A stretch of DNA of 64,000 nucleotides from an uncultured Gallionellaceae bacterium (GCA_903847155.1 CAINCU010000053.1:26479-90478); one strand, 5' to 3'; positions 49,683 through 61,021 are shown, counted from the stretch's first letter. The notes: generated by a model not told the origin, from the letters alone. Translations and numbers: made by a program.

Positions 49683-51515
49683 TCAATCCGCCGTGCGCAT
49701 GGCTTTCTTGCGGTCGAATTCTTTCAGGAAACGTTTACGAATGCGGATGGACTTCGGTGTCAGTTCCACCAGTTCGTCGTCGTCAATGAATTCAACTGCC
49801 GATTCCAAAGTCATCTTCAAGGCTGTTGTCAAACGCACCGCTTCGTCGGTGCCGGAAGCGCGCACGTTGGTGAGCTTCTTGCCCTTGATCGGGTTAACGA
49901 CCAAGTCGTTGTCGCGAGAGTGAATACCGATGATCATGCCTTCATACAACTTGTCACCGGGCACCACGAACATGCGTCCGCGATCTTCCAGATTCCACAG
50001 CGCGTAGGCCACGGCATCGCCGTCTTCTGCCGAGATGAGCACACCGTTGTGACGACCCGGCAAGTCGGCCTTGACAGGACCGTAGTCATCGAACACATGA
50101 CTGATGAGGCCGGTACCGCGCGTCATGGTCATGAAGTCAGATTGGAAGCCGATCAGACCGCGCGCCGGAATGTGGTATTCCAGACGTGTACGGCCTTGGC
50201 CGTCGGATTCCATGTTGGTCAATTCGCCGCGACGACGACCGATCTCTTCCATGATCGTGCCCTGGTTCGCATCTTCCAGATCGATGCTCAGGTTTTCATA
50301 CGGCTCACATTTCTCGCCGTTGATTTCTTTGTAAACCACGCGCGGTTTGCCCACGGCCATCTCGAAGCCTTCGCGACGCATGGTTTCCAGCAAGATGGTC
50401 AGGTGCAATTCGCCGCGACCGGAGACGCGGAAAATATCGGCATCGGCAGTGTCTTCCACTTTCAATGCGACGTTGGTCAGCAACTCTTTGTCGAGGCGAT
50501 CACGAATTTGGCGGCTGGAAACAAACTTGCCTTCCGTGCCCGCCAGCGGCGAACTGTTCACCATGAAGTCCATGGTTAATGTCGGCTCATCCACCAGCAA
50601 CATCGGCAGTCCTACTGGGTTGTCCTTGTCGCAAATAGTAACGCCGATACCGATCTCGTCCAGACCGGAAATAATGATGATGTCGCCCGCTTCGGCGCTC
50701 TCTACCGGAATGCGATCCAAGCCCTGGAAGCCCAGAACCTGGTTGATACGACCGGAACTGACTTGATTCTCGTGGTTCATCACCACTACATTTTGACCGG
50801 GTTTGATGCGACCGTTCAATACACGTCCGATGCCAAGGCGTCCGGTGAAAGTGGAATAATCCAATGCGGCTAGTTGCAATTGCAGCGGCGCTTCGGGATC
50901 ACCGGGCGGTGTCGGTACATGCTTCAAAACGGTATCGAACAACGGCTTCATGTCAGCAGCAGAGCCACCGTTGGAAGGCGCATCTTTCAAATCCATACAG
51001 GCCCAGCCGTTCAGGCCGGAAGCATAAATAACGGGGAAGTCGAGCTGTTCATCGGTTGCACCCAGCTTATCGAACAGATCGAACGTCTGGTTCAGCACCC
51101 AGTCAGGACGCGAACCGGGACGATCAACTTTATTGATAACTACAATCGGATGCAGACCGAGCGCCAGCGCTTTCTTGGTCACGAAGCGGGTTTGCGGCAT
51201 CGGGCCTTCCACCGCATCCACCAGCAGCAGCACGCCGTTCACCATACCCAGCACGCGCTCCACCTCGCCGCCGAAATCGGCGTGTCCCGGTGTGTCAACG
51301 ATGTTGATATGTGTACCTTCGTATTCGATGGCGGTGTTCTTCGCCAGAAGGGTGATACCGCGCTCTTTTTCCAGATCGTTGTTATCCATCACGCGGATTT
51401 CCATTTTCTGGTTAGCGCGGAAGGTGCCGGACTGGCGCAGTAATTGGTCAACCAGTGTGGTCTTGCCGTGGTCAACGTGGGCAATGATGGCGATGTTGCG
51501 GATGGCGCGGGACAT
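49683..51515 (-). CDS. typA: Ribosome-associated GTPase TypA/BipA
   Basis: Translational GTPase needed for ribosome assembly and stress growth. The 610-residue protein has G1 [16 protein letters not shown]2/switch [13 protein letters not shown]3 [12 protein letters not shown] and G4 [12 protein letters not shown], then beta-barrel, EF-G-like and BipA-specific C-terminal domains ([39 protein letters not shown]). Length is normal. It has its own terminator and diverges from the DEAD-box helicase gene. Confidence 0.97.
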   Translation of the reverse strand: MSRAIRNIAIIAHVDHGKTTLVDQLLRQSGTFRANQKMEIRVMDNNDLEKERGITLLAKNTAIEYEGTHINIVDTPGHADFGGEVERVLGMVNGVLLLVDAVEGPMPQTRFVTKKALALGLHPIVVINKVDRPGSRPDWVLNQTFDLFDKLGATDEQLDFPVIYASGLNGWACMDLKDAPSNGGSAADMKPLFDTVLKHVPTPPGDPEAPLQLQLAALDYSTFTGRLGIGRVLNGRIKPGQNVVVMNHENQVSSGRINQVLGFQGLDRIPVESAEAGDIIIISGLDEIGIGVTICDKDNPVGLPMLLVDEPTLTMDFMVNSSPLAGTEGKFVSSRQIRDRLDKELLTNVALKVEDTADADIFRVSGRGELHLTILLETMRREGFEMAVGKPRVVYKEINGEKCEPYENLSIDLEDANQGTIMEEIGRRRGELTNMESDGQGRTRLEYHIPARGLIGFQSDFMTMTRGTGLISHVFDDYGPVKADLPGRHNGVLISAEDGDAVAYALWNLEDRGRMFVVPGDKLYEGMIIGIHSRDNDLVVNPIKGKKLTNVRASGTDEAVRLTTALKMTLESAVEFIDDDELVELTPKSIRIRKRFLKEFDRKKAMRTAD

Positions 51516-51884
51516 GTTGTACTACCTGTACTGAAATCGAAGGGCGCGCATTCTAGCACAGAGAACCATTGCAAATATGACAACTATAATGTAAGTGAAA
51601 TAGGCTTTGTTTGCGTCACTATGCTTCGTCCCTGATATATCGAGGGCCAAACATAATGCTGGCTTTTATTTTTTCCATCCGTATAATGCGCGCCTTGCCG
51701 TTCTCTGGACGGTATTGAGTTCATCGTTTTCTGACCCTCCAGCATCCAATCAGGATGCGCCAAGCTTCACCGGTTAGCGACGATGTTTGTTTGCGCCGGT
51801 AGCGGAATTCCCCCTACTGAATTTCATTGTGTGGCCTTGAGGCCGCGCATGCGCTGTGTCTTATAAAAAAACTAAGGAACCAAC
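51516..51884. promoter_or_regulatory. Divergent promoter region with long helicase leader
   Basis: A TATAAT at 51682-51687 (weak -35 CTGGCT 17 bases upstream) would start a leader of about 190 bases before the GTG at 51885. Long structured leaders are common for cold-induced RNA helicase genes. No known riboswitch was recognised. Confidence 0.45.
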
Positions 51885-53510
51885 GTGTCTGAAAAAATCA
51901 TTGCAACTGCTATTCCCGCAACTACCGAAACCGTAGCCACTTTTGCCACACTGGGTCTGGCTCCCGCTATTCTGCAAGCTGTGCAAGATGCGGGCTACAC
52001 CGTACCCTCACCCATCCAGATGGAAGCCATTCCCCAGGCAATAGCCGGGCATGACCTGATGGCCTCTGCCCAAACCGGCACCGGCAAGACCGCCGCTTTC
52101 ATCCTGCCCGCTTTGCAACGCTTATCAGTTGAATCCGCAGTGCGCGGCAAAGGCCCGCGTATTCTGGTGTTGACCCCGACACGCGAACTGGCACAACAAG
52201 TTTCCGACGCTGCCAATAAATACGGCAAGAATATGCGCGTCAAAGTAGTGAGCATCCTGGGCGGCATGCCTTACCCGCTGCAAAACAAATTGCTGTCCGG
52301 TTTTGTGGACATCCTGGTTGCCACACCGGGTCGTTTGATCGACCACATCGAGCGCGGTCGCATCGACTTCTCGCGTCTGGAAATGCTGGTGCTGGACGAA
52401 GCCGACCGCATGCTGGACATGGGTTTCATCGACGACGTGGAACGCATCGCCGCTGCTACACCGGCCACCCGTCAAACCCTGCTGTTCTCTGCTACGCTGG
52501 AAGGCGCAATCGGTAACTTGGCAATGCGCCTGTTGAAGAGCCCGAAACGTATCAGCATTACCTCGGCTCAAGCTCGTCACGAAAACATCGAACAACGTCT
52601 GATGTATGTGGACGATATGGCGCACAAGAATCGCCTGCTCGACCATCTGCTGCGCGATGTCGATCTGAATCAGGCACTGGTTTTCACCGCTACCAAGCGC
52701 GATGCCGACTCGCTGGCGGATGAACTGTCTGCTGCCGGTCACGCTGCCGCCGCCTTGCACGGCGACATGAACCAGCGCGAACGTAACCGCACCCTGCTCA
52801 ACCTGCGCAAAGGTAATGTGCGCGTGCTAGTCGCCACCGACGTTGCCGCACGCGGCATCGATGTGGCTGGCATCAGCCATGTTATCAACTTCGACCTGCC
52901 GAAATTCGCCGAAGACTACGTGCACCGCATCGGTCGTACCGGCCGCGCTGGCGCATCGGGTATCGCTGTATCGTTCGCTTCCAACCGCGATGCGATGAAC
53001 CTGAAAAAAATCGAGCGCTTTACCGGCCAACCGATCAAGACGCATACCGTAGAGGGCATGGAGCCGAAGTTCAAGCCGCGTCCCGCATCTTCCGCACCAC
53101 GCGGCGGTGCACCGCGTGGCAACGGCGGCGGCTTTAGCGGTCGTGGCAACGGCGGCGGTTTCAACAATCGCAGCAATGGTGGCGGCTTCAACTCCCGTCA
53201 CAGCGCACCGGACAGCCGTCACGAACATCCGCAAGACGCGCGCCGCGAAGGACCGAAGCACACCCGTTTCACCAATGAAGCACGCCCTGCTCGCGCACCT
53301 TTCGGCGGCAATGCAAACGGCAACGTGAATGGCAATGCGAACGGAAATTTCAGCGGCAACCGTGCAGCACCATCGCACCACACCGCGGCACCACGTACAA
53401 CAACGCACCACACCGCAGCGCCGCGCACTTCAGCACCACGTCCGCAAGGCACCAGCACCTTCTCATTGGGACGCGGCAATAACAGCAACCCCAACGGCAA
53501 CAAACGCTAA
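51885..53510 (+). CDS. DEAD-box RNA helicase (RhlE-like)
   Basis: 541 residues from GTG 51885. Helicase core: Q motif with PSPIQMEAIPQ, AQTGTGKTAAF (I), PTRELAQQ (Ia), VLDEADRMLDMGF (II, DEAD), SATL (III), and ARGIDVAGISHVINFDLP with HRIGRTGRAG (V, VI). From about residue 392 a low-complexity tail follows: GGGF/RGN repeats, NGN(V/A) repeats and two HHTAAPRT copies. Such tails bind RNA non-specifically. A strong terminator follows at 53531-53560. Confidence 0.95.
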   Translation: MSEKIIATAIPATTETVATFATLGLAPAILQAVQDAGYTVPSPIQMEAIPQAIAGHDLMASAQTGTGKTAAFILPALQRLSVESAVRGKGPRILVLTPTRELAQQVSDAANKYGKNMRVKVVSILGGMPYPLQNKLLSGFVDILVATPGRLIDHIERGRIDFSRLEMLVLDEADRMLDMGFIDDVERIAAATPATRQTLLFSATLEGAIGNLAMRLLKSPKRISITSAQARHENIEQRLMYVDDMAHKNRLLDHLLRDVDLNQALVFTATKRDADSLADELSAAGHAAAALHGDMNQRERNRTLLNLRKGNVRVLVATDVAARGIDVAGISHVINFDLPKFAEDYVHRIGRTGRAGASGIAVSFASNRDAMNLKKIERFTGQPIKTHTVEGMEPKFKPRPASSAPRGGAPRGNGGGFSGRGNGGGFNNRSNGGGFNSRHSAPDSRHEHPQDARREGPKHTRFTNEARPARAPFGGNANGNVNGNANGNFSGNRAAPSHHTAAPRTTTHHTAAPRTSAPRPQGTSTFSLGRGNNSNPNGNKR

Positions 53511-53530
53511 ACCTCACAGTTAGGCGGAAT

Positions 53531-53560
53531 AAAAAAGGCACGCTTCGGCGTGCTTTTTTT
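53531..53560 (+). terminator. Terminator of the DEAD-box helicase gene
   Basis: A-run, GCACGC, loop TTCG, GCGTGC, then seven T. The flanking A and T runs also pair, so it could act from both directions. Confidence 0.93.
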
Positions 53561-53653
53561 ATCGCGGATAATTCAATAGAACGTCATTCAGCGAGAGCCG
53601 GAAGCCAGCTAATTACATACACCGCGAAGCTGGGAAAACCAAATAGTCAACAT

Positions 53654-53727
53654 CGTGGAAATGCCCGTCAATAGGCGATCTACATAAATAGCACGAGCTA
53701 GTTCGCCTATTGAAGGGCATTTCCACG
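53654..53727. repeat. Large imperfect inverted repeat (25-base arms)
   Basis: Arms at 53654-53678 and 53703-53727 pair at 24 of 25 positions around a 24-base loop. Eighteen bases of the left side (CCCGTCAATAGGCGATCT at 53664-53681) recur exactly at 47421-47438 between nadE and rmuC, so this is part of a dispersed repeat family rather than a simple terminator. It lies in the 379-base gap between the helicase gene and map. Confidence 0.75.
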
Positions 53728-53889
53728 AGGTGGCGCTCTGAAGTCAGACTGAATATTGAAGTTCCTTCCCATTTCGACAAGCTCAAGGCGAAAGGACTTC
53801 AAACATAATCCGGCACGTCAAAGCTGATGGGTTGTGCTACCACGCGCTATCCTCTATCCTCGCATCCGTTCGACATACCAACAAACATC

Positions 53890-54681
53890 ATGCCTATCAG
53901 TATCAAGACACCGCAGGAAATCGAGAAGATGCGCGTTGCCGGACGTTTGGCCGGTGAGGTGCTAGATTACATCGCTCCGTTCGTCAAAGTAGGTGTCGCT
54001 ACCGAAGATCTGGACAAGTTGTGCCACGACTATATGGTGGACGTGCAGGGCTGCATTCCTGCGCCGCTGAACTATGCGCCAGGCGGTCACACGCCCTACC
54101 CCAAGTCCATTTGCACTTCGATCAATCATCAGGTGTGTCACGGTGTGCCGAGCGACAAGAAATTGAAGAACGGCGACATCGTGAATCTGGACATCACCAC
54201 GATCAAGAACGGCTATCACGGCGACACCAGCCGCATGTACTACGTCGGCGAGCCATCCATTCAGGCCAAGCGTTTGTGCGAGGTGACTTATGAGTCCATG
54301 TGGCGCGGTATTCGCACGGTGAAGCAAGGCGCGTATCTGGGCGACATCGGTTACGCCATTCAGTCCTTCGTAGAAAGTTTGGGCTACAGCGTGGTACGCG
54401 AATTTTGCGGGCACGGCATCGGCAGCAAGTTCCATGAAGAGCCGCAGGTGTTGCACTACGGCAAGGCCAAAACCGGTATCAGGCTCGAAGCGGGCATGAT
54501 CTTCACTATCGAGCCGATGGTCAACGCGGGCAAGTCTGGCATCAAGCAACTGGGCGACGGCTGGACGGTAGTCACCAAGGATCACAGCCTGTCCGCGCAG
54601 TGGGAGCACACGATTCTGGTGACTGAGACCGGCTTCGAGGTACTGACGCTGTCTGCCGGATCACCACCTATTCCAGCCTGA
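53890..54681 (+). CDS. map: Methionine aminopeptidase, type I
   Basis: Removes N-terminal methionine from nascent proteins. ATG 53890 (MPISIKTPQEIEKMRVAGRL) is the family N-terminus; the open frame extends upstream but not in a family-like way, and no good ribosome site is visible for either. The 263-residue protein shows metal ligands in NLDITTIKNGYHGDTSRMY, GHGIGSKFHEEP, FTIEPMVN and QWEHTILVTETG. glnD follows after 14 bases, a common neighbour pair in betaproteobacteria. Confidence 0.96.
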   Translation: MPISIKTPQEIEKMRVAGRLAGEVLDYIAPFVKVGVATEDLDKLCHDYMVDVQGCIPAPLNYAPGGHTPYPKSICTSINHQVCHGVPSDKKLKNGDIVNLDITTIKNGYHGDTSRMYYVGEPSIQAKRLCEVTYESMWRGIRTVKQGAYLGDIGYAIQSFVESLGYSVVREFCGHGIGSKFHEEPQVLHYGKAKTGIRLEAGMIFTIEPMVNAGKSGIKQLGDGWTVVTKDHSLSAQWEHTILVTETGFEVLTLSAGSPPIPA

Positions 54682-54695
54682 GTTTCAAAGTCACC

Positions 54696-57230
54696 ATGTC
54701 CATCACCGAAATCCGCGACAGCCTGCGCAATGCTCGCCGAGCGCTGCAAGAAAGCTACGCAACTCACCCTCAGCCCGCGCGCCATCTGCGCGCCCATGCC
54801 ACAATCGTTGATGAACATTTGCAGCAGGTTTGGCAACTGCTAGCGATGCCTGCCGAACTGGCACTGGTGGCGGTGGGCGGTTATGGCCGCGAAGAATTGT
54901 TTCCCAAGTCGGACATTGATCTGCTGATTCTATTGCCGCAACAGCCGGACGAGCCGCTACAACAACGTTTGCAGGAACTGGTCGGCAAGCTGTGGGACAT
55001 CGGACTGGAAGTCGGCCACAGTGTGCGCACAATCGACGAATGTATGTCCGAATCGTCGGACGTGACGGTGCAGACCAATCTGTTGGAAGCACGCCATATT
55101 ACCGGCAGTCGCCAGCTTTTCCTGGAAATGCGCGAGGCACTTGCCGCGCATCTGAGTCGCCGTGCCTTTTACCTAGCCAAGGTGCAGGAGCAGGAAAAAC
55201 GTCACACACGTTTTCTCGATACCGACTTCAACCTCGAACCGAATATCAAGGAAAGCCCCGGCGGTCTGCGCGATTTGCAGACGGTGCTGTGGATCAGCCG
55301 CGCCAGCGGCTTTGGCGGCACGTGGCGCAAACTCGCCGAAGCGAAACTGATGACTGCGCAGGAAGCGAGTGCCATCGCACGCCACGAGGCGCTGCTGCAA
55401 ACCCTGCGCATCCAATTGCATTACATCGCCGGACGGCGAGAAGACCGCATCCTGTTCGACTATCAGAACGAACTGGCTGCGCAGATGCATATCGCCGCCA
55501 CGGAAACGCGCCGTGCCAGCGAAATCCTGATGCAGCGCTACTACCGCACCAAGCGCGCAGTACTGCAACTCAGCGCTATTCTTTTGCAGAATCTGCACAC
55601 CCACCTATTCCCGGAAATTGACGAGGTGTATCCGCTCAACGAGCGTTTCCTGTCGCGCAACAACTTGATCGAAGCGCGCGATGAGACGCTGTTCGAGCAC
55701 GATCCCTCGGCGATTCTGGAAAGTTTTTTGCTGATGGAACAGCATTCGAAACTGACCGGATTTTCCGCGCCGACCGCGCGCGCGATGATCCGTGCACGCG
55801 TCAAAATCGATGCAGCATTCCGCCGCGACGAAAAGAACCGCGCGCTATTCATGGAGATCATGCGCGCGCCGCAGGGCATCACCCACGTGCTGCGGCGCAT
55901 GAGCCGCAGCGGCATCCTCGGGCGTTACCTGCCCGCCTTCGGGCGCATCGCGGGACAGATGCAGCATGACCTGTTCCACGTGTTTACCGTGGATGAACAC
56001 ATTTTGATGGTGGTGCATAACCTGCGCTGTTTCGCGCTCAAAAGACACGAACACGAACATCCGCTGTGCAACAAGCTGATGAAGGATTTTGCCCGCCCCG
56101 AAGTGTTGTATATCGCCGGACTGTTTCATGACATCGCCAAGGGGCGCGGCGGCCACCACGCACAGAAGGGACGCGCCGATGCCGAGCGCTTTTGCAAGCA
56201 GCATGACCTGTCGCGGGAAGACAGAGAGTTGGTGGTTTGGCTGGTTGAACATCATCTCGATCTTTCCGCCACTGCGCAAATGCAGGACTTGTCAGACCAG
56301 GATGTGATCGCCGCTTTCGCCAAAAAGATCCCGAACGACCGCTATCTGGTGGCGCTGTATATGCTCACCGTGGCCGACGTACTCGGCACCAGCCCGAAAG
56401 TGTGGAACGTGTGGAAAGGCAAATTGTTCGAGAGCCTGTTCCAGACCACAAGGCGCTACATGGTAGGCGGCAAGATCGCCGACCAGATCGGCGAAGTGCG
56501 CCGTCTCGCGGCAGAAACGCTCAGTCTGTACGCCATCGGTTCCGAGGTTTACGAATTGCTATGGGCGCAACTGGATCCGGGATATTTCCTGCACCATGAG
56601 CCACACGAGATCGCTTGGCATACGCGCTTGCTGGCACATCGCGTGAACAGCGATGTGCCCGTGGTCAAAGCTCGTCTAAGCCGCATCGGCGAAGGCATGC
56701 AGGTATTTGTTTATACCAAGGACAAACCTTACCTATTCGCCTGCATCTGCAACTTCTTTGCGCGCATGAGCTACAACATTATGGAAGCCAAAGTGCACAC
56801 CACCCATCACGGTTACGCGCTGGACAGTTTTCAGGTAATGGATGCGGGCAACAGCAAGACCGTGTACCGCGATGTAATGAATTATATCGAATTCGAACTG
56901 GCGCAAATACTCGCCAGCAGTGCACCGCCTGCCGCGCCGCACATCGGCAGGGTCAGCCGCCAACTCAAGCATTTTCCTATCGCGCCGAAAGTCAGCATCG
57001 CGCATGACGAGAAAGGCCAGCACATCCTGTCCATCGTGGCCGGCGACCGCCCCGGCCTGCTGGCGCAAATCGCCTTTGTGCTGGCGCAACAGCACATCGA
57101 ATTGCGCAGCGCAAAGATCAACACGCTCGGCGCACGCGCCGAGGACACTTTCTGGATCAGCGGAAAATCTCTGGAAAAGGCTGATGAAACAAGCAAACTA
57201 TGCGAAACACTCCGACAGCAACTTGCATGA
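54696..57230 (+). CDS. glnD: [Protein-PII] uridylyltransferase/uridylyl-removing enzyme
   Basis: Nitrogen sensor that uridylylates PII at low glutamine and removes UMP at high glutamine. The 844-residue protein has the nucleotidyltransferase site (VGGYGREELFPKSDIDLLIL), a central HD hydrolase domain (LYIAGLFHDIAKGRGGHHAQ) and two C-terminal ACT domains (VFVYTKDKPYLFACICNFFA; LSIVAGDRPGLLAQIAFVLA). Domain order and length are complete. Cotranscribed with map. Confidence 0.96.
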   Translation: MSITEIRDSLRNARRALQESYATHPQPARHLRAHATIVDEHLQQVWQLLAMPAELALVAVGGYGREELFPKSDIDLLILLPQQPDEPLQQRLQELVGKLWDIGLEVGHSVRTIDECMSESSDVTVQTNLLEARHITGSRQLFLEMREALAAHLSRRAFYLAKVQEQEKRHTRFLDTDFNLEPNIKESPGGLRDLQTVLWISRASGFGGTWRKLAEAKLMTAQEASAIARHEALLQTLRIQLHYIAGRREDRILFDYQNELAAQMHIAATETRRASEILMQRYYRTKRAVLQLSAILLQNLHTHLFPEIDEVYPLNERFLSRNNLIEARDETLFEHDPSAILESFLLMEQHSKLTGFSAPTARAMIRARVKIDAAFRRDEKNRALFMEIMRAPQGITHVLRRMSRSGILGRYLPAFGRIAGQMQHDLFHVFTVDEHILMVVHNLRCFALKRHEHEHPLCNKLMKDFARPEVLYIAGLFHDIAKGRGGHHAQKGRADAERFCKQHDLSREDRELVVWLVEHHLDLSATAQMQDLSDQDVIAAFAKKIPNDRYLVALYMLTVADVLGTSPKVWNVWKGKLFESLFQTTRRYMVGGKIADQIGEVRRLAAETLSLYAIGSEVYELLWAQLDPGYFLHHEPHEIAWHTRLLAHRVNSDVPVVKARLSRIGEGMQVFVYTKDKPYLFACICNFFARMSYNIMEAKVHTTHHGYALDSFQVMDAGNSKTVYRDVMNYIEFELAQILASSAPPAAPHIGRVSRQLKHFPIAPKVSIAHDEKGQHILSIVAGDRPGLLAQIAFVLAQQHIELRSAKINTLGARAEDTFWISGKSLEKADETSKLCETLRQQLA

Positions 57231-57354
57231 ATTAAAACTGTTCATTTTATTCTGAACTGAGCATGACACACAAAGCTGCTGCTTGCGCCTCTTACCGTCA
57301 AAAGCTACTCTTGTTTTCCATGATTGCCGGTTCATTTATTCTCATGGCCGACTC

Positions 57355-58224
57355 CTACCTTTCTCCTACCTTTTGTTTTGCCAATTCATATACCGTCTTG
57401 CCGCGCAGGCTGAACACATGCCCCGCGTTATGAAAGCTTTCAGAATGTCCGGCGAACAATAATCCGTCTGGTTGCAATAAAGGTGCAAAACGTTCCAATA
57501 TTTTTAGCTGGGTTTCTTTGTCAAAATAGATCATTACGTTGCGGCAGAATATTGCATCCAGCGGACCGCGTATCTGCAAATCTTTATCAAGCAGATTGAT
57601 CTGCCTGAAACTAATCATGGCTCTCAACTCCGGTCTCACGCGCACCAACCCTTCCTGTGCACCGGTTTCTTTTATAAAAAAGCGTTTTACCATGTCGGCA
57701 GAGAGTTTCTCTACACGCTCGATTGGGTAAACACCAGCTTCGGCTTTAGCAAGAACATGGGTATCCACGTCGCTGGCAATGATTGAAACGCGTGGGGTAA
57801 AACTTCCAAATGCATCCACTAGAGCGATTGCCATCGAATACGGTTCTTCACCAGTGGAAGCAGCAGAGCACCAAAGTGAAATTGAATGATGTTTGGACTG
57901 CTTCAATGCAAGCTCAGCCAATAACGGAAAATGGTGCGGCTCGCGGAAAAACGAAGTCAAATTGGTCGTGAGCGAGTTGACGAATGCCTCCCACTCTGTT
58001 TTATCGTTATTTTCCAATAACGCTAGATAATCCCGAAATCTTTTGATGCCTGTAGCTCGCAAACGCCGCGCTAAACGGCTGTACACCATATCCTGCTTGG
58101 ATTTGTTCAGAGAAATTCCGGCACGGGCATAAATCAATTGCCGTACTCGTTCGAAATCATCACTAGTGAATTCGAACTCTCGATCAGGAGTGTTGGCATT
58201 AGTGAATAATGTATTTGCGCTCAT
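57355..58224 (-). CDS. CheR-type chemoreceptor methyltransferase
   Basis: 290 residues from ATG 58224 (AAAGG upstream; a longer frame to 58308 is not family-like). The all-helical N-domain (FERVRQLIYARAGISLNKSK) precedes the SAM-binding domain: TSFFREPHHFPLLAE, LWCSAASTGEEPYSMA, ASDVDTHVLAKAEAGVY and FCRNVMIYFD. It methylates glutamates of chemoreceptors. No other che gene is adjacent, so its partners must lie elsewhere; the lone CheB at 21774 is one candidate. Confidence 0.93.
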   Translation of the reverse strand: MSANTLFTNANTPDREFEFTSDDFERVRQLIYARAGISLNKSKQDMVYSRLARRLRATGIKRFRDYLALLENNDKTEWEAFVNSLTTNLTSFFREPHHFPLLAELALKQSKHHSISLWCSAASTGEEPYSMAIALVDAFGSFTPRVSIIASDVDTHVLAKAEAGVYPIERVEKLSADMVKRFFIKETGAQEGLVRVRPELRAMISFRQINLLDKDLQIRGPLDAIFCRNVMIYFDKETQLKILERFAPLLQPDGLLFAGHSESFHNAGHVFSLRGKTVYELAKQKVGER

Positions 58225-58359
58225 AGAGCCTTTAATAAATCCCGCGGATTGAAATATGAAGCGCAACGCCTGACTTGAAGAATACCTGACTAGGTGTCTG
58301 GTAACCAAGTCCCTTTCTGTAGTCAGTTATTTGGCACGGAAATGTGTTAAACCGATTCA

Positions 58360-60384
58360 TCACAACGGCGAGAAAAACACACTCTCGCGCAGCTTCTTCA
58401 ACTGGTCACGCACTTGCGCGGCTTTCTCGAATTCCAGATTCTTCGCCGCTTGCAGCATTTCCTTTTCCAGACGCGCGATCTCTTTCGACACTTCCTTCTC
58501 GCTCATCGCCAGATACTTCGCCTGGGTCTGCGCGGCCTTGAGCGATGAACGTTCGTCGTCCACGTTGTAGGCGCTGTCAATGATGTCCTTGATGCGTTTG
58601 ACCACGGACTGCGGCGTGATGCCGTGCGCTTCGTTGTACGCCACCTGTTTGGCGCGGCGGCGGTCGGTTTCGGAAATCGCTTTGCGCATGGATTCGGTGA
58701 TGCGGTCGGCGTACAGGATCGCCGTGCCGTGCAGGTGACGCGCAGCGCGACCCATGGTCTGAATCAGCGAACGCTCGGAACGCAGGAAACCTTCCTTGTC
58801 CGCATCCAGAATCGCCACTAGCGACACCTCGGGAATATCCAAACCCTCGCGCAGCAAGTTGATGCCGACTAGCACATCGAACATGCCCAGACGCAGATCG
58901 CGGATGATCTCCACGCGCTCCACCGTTTCAATATCCGAATGCAGGTAGCGCACCTTGATGCCGTGCTCGGAAAAATAATCGGTGAGGTCTTCCGCCATGC
59001 GTTTGGTCAACGTGGTAACCAGCACCCGTTCGCCCACCTGCGTACGCAAGCTCACTTCCGACATCAGATCGTCTACCTGATTGGTGGCGGGACGCACTTC
59101 GATGGTCGGGTCGATCAAGCCGGTCGGACGCACCACCTGCTCCACCACTTGTCCGGTGTGCTCGGCCTCGTAGGTGGATGGCGTGGCGGAGACGAAAATA
59201 GTCTGGCGCATGATCTTCTCGAACTCATCGAAACGCAGCGGACGGTTGTCCAGCGCCGACGGCAGGCGAAAACCGTAGTTGACCAGATTCTCCTTGCGTG
59301 CCCGGTCGCCCTTATACATTCCGCCGATCTGCGGAATGGTGACGTGGCTTTCGTCGATGATCATCAGCGCGTTCGGCGGCAGATAATCCATCAGCGTCGG
59401 CGGCGCTTCGTCCGGTCCGCGCTGGGAAAGATGGCGCGAATAGTTCTCGATACCTTTTGTGAAACCGATCTCGGCCAGCATCTCCAGATCATGCCGCGTG
59501 CGCTGCTCGATGCGCTGCGCTTCCACCAGCTTGTTCTCTTTCTGGAAGAACGCGATGCGCTCGGCCAGTTCGACTTTGATGGTTTCGATGGCGTGCAACG
59601 TCGTCTCGCGCGGCGTCACGTAATGGCTGGACGGATACACGGTGTAACGCGGCACGCGCGTCTGGATGTGGCCGGTGAGCGGATCGAACAGCGCCAGCGA
59701 TTCCACCTCGTCGTCGAACAACGTCACGCGCACCGCATTCTCGCTGCTTTCCGCAGGGAAGATGTCAATCACATCGCCGCGCACGCGGAACGTACCGCGC
59801 TGAAAATCAATCTCATTGCGCTCGTACTGCATCGCCACCAGACGCTGGATCACATCGCGCTGCTCCATCTTCTCGCGCTCGCGCAGATGCAGAATCATGC
59901 CGTGGTAATCCACCGGATCGCCGATACCGTAGATCGCCGACACCGTGGCGACGATGATGCAATCCTGCCGCTCCAACATCGACTTGGTGGCCGAAAGCCG
60001 CATCTGCTCAATCTGCTCGTTGATGCTGGAATCCTTCTCGATATACACATCGCGCGACGGCACATACGCCTCGGGCTGGTAATAGTCGTAATAGGAAACG
60101 AAATACTCCACCGCGTTCTCGGGAAAGAAATCGCGCAACTCGGAATACAACTGCGCCGCCAGCGTCTTGTTCGGCGCCATGACAATCGCCGGTCGCCCCG
60201 TGCGCGCGATCACGTTGGCGATAGTAAAAGTCTTGCCGGAACCGGTCACGCCCAGCAGCGTCTGGTACGCCAGACCGTCATTGATGCCCTCCACCAGCTG
60301 CGCGATGGCCGTGGGCTGATCGCCCGCCGGGTCGAATGGCAGGTGCAGGACGTAGGGGCTGTCGGGGAAGGTGATGGTTTTCAT
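58360..60384 (-). CDS. uvrB: Excinuclease ABC subunit B
   Basis: Damage-verifying helicase-like subunit of nucleotide excision repair. ATG 60384 ([20 protein letters not shown]) fits the family; an open frame extends 25 codons further. The 674-residue protein has Walker [14 protein letters not shown], the beta-hairpin region [15 protein letters not shown], helicase motifs ([29 protein letters not shown]) and the C-terminal UVR domain ([20 protein letters not shown]). Confidence 0.97.
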   Translation of the reverse strand: MKTITFPDSPYVLHLPFDPAGDQPTAIAQLVEGINDGLAYQTLLGVTGSGKTFTIANVIARTGRPAIVMAPNKTLAAQLYSELRDFFPENAVEYFVSYYDYYQPEAYVPSRDVYIEKDSSINEQIEQMRLSATKSMLERQDCIIVATVSAIYGIGDPVDYHGMILHLREREKMEQRDVIQRLVAMQYERNEIDFQRGTFRVRGDVIDIFPAESSENAVRVTLFDDEVESLALFDPLTGHIQTRVPRYTVYPSSHYVTPRETTLHAIETIKVELAERIAFFQKENKLVEAQRIEQRTRHDLEMLAEIGFTKGIENYSRHLSQRGPDEAPPTLMDYLPPNALMIIDESHVTIPQIGGMYKGDRARKENLVNYGFRLPSALDNRPLRFDEFEKIMRQTIFVSATPSTYEAEHTGQVVEQVVRPTGLIDPTIEVRPATNQVDDLMSEVSLRTQVGERVLVTTLTKRMAEDLTDYFSEHGIKVRYLHSDIETVERVEIIRDLRLGMFDVLVGINLLREGLDIPEVSLVAILDADKEGFLRSERSLIQTMGRAARHLHGTAILYADRITESMRKAISETDRRRAKQVAYNEAHGITPQSVVKRIKDIIDSAYNVDDERSSLKAAQTQAKYLAMSEKEVSKEIARLEKEMLQAAKNLEFEKAAQVRDQLKKLRESVFFSPL

Positions 60385-61021
60385 GGGCAGTCGCGTATTG
60401 TACGGGGAATGGGTGGATTGCCAAACATTGATGCGAGGAAGAGAACACAAAGACTGCAATACGCGCCGCTTCCGAACCAGTCCTCTTTATATATTGTGAG
60501 AGACAATATGATGAACAGATTCGAAGTTCCCATTTTGCAGGGATGCACCGCGTAGTGTCGGGCTACCACCAGCTACTCTCCAGATGATTTCCTTTTGCAG
60601 TTTATTTCCGTGTCGCAAACGACGAAGTAATCGTGTTCGCCGTGCTGGATTGCCGCCGGAATCCAAGCTGGATTAGGAAGAAGCTATCCGAGTTATGAGA
60701 TATTCGTCGCGTGGCGTTGAGCGCGAATCTAATCCGAATCCAACCCTTTTTCCATTCGAATTTAGCCAACGAATGGCTGTTTTGCGGCGGCTAATAACTA
60801 CGAGTAGACGGCCAACAAGCGACATATCGAAAATATTCCTAGTAGCGGCTACATGAAATGGGAATGGCCAGAATATCAGCAAGATATGTATTTACACTTA
60901 TTTAGTTAATCACAAAACTGAAATACAGTAACAGTATTCTTTCTAAGTGATCGCATCCTCGATGTTTCTGTGAACAAGACTAAATTGGTATTTAAGCTAA
61001 ACCTCTTTAAATGGGAACAGC
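60385..61021. other. Intergenic region between uvrB and the hybrid kinase
   Basis: About 640 bases between divergent genes, AT-rich towards the kinase. Only a short minus-strand frame (60673-60882) without features. GGGAACAG before ATG 61022 may be the kinase ribosome site. No repeat recognised. Confidence 0.5.

Noticed and set aside
58939..60555. 538-codon open frame on the plus strand opposite uvrB
   Set aside because: It mirrors the codon periodicity of uvrB, has His/Arg/Leu-rich composition typical of antisense frames, and no family resemblance.
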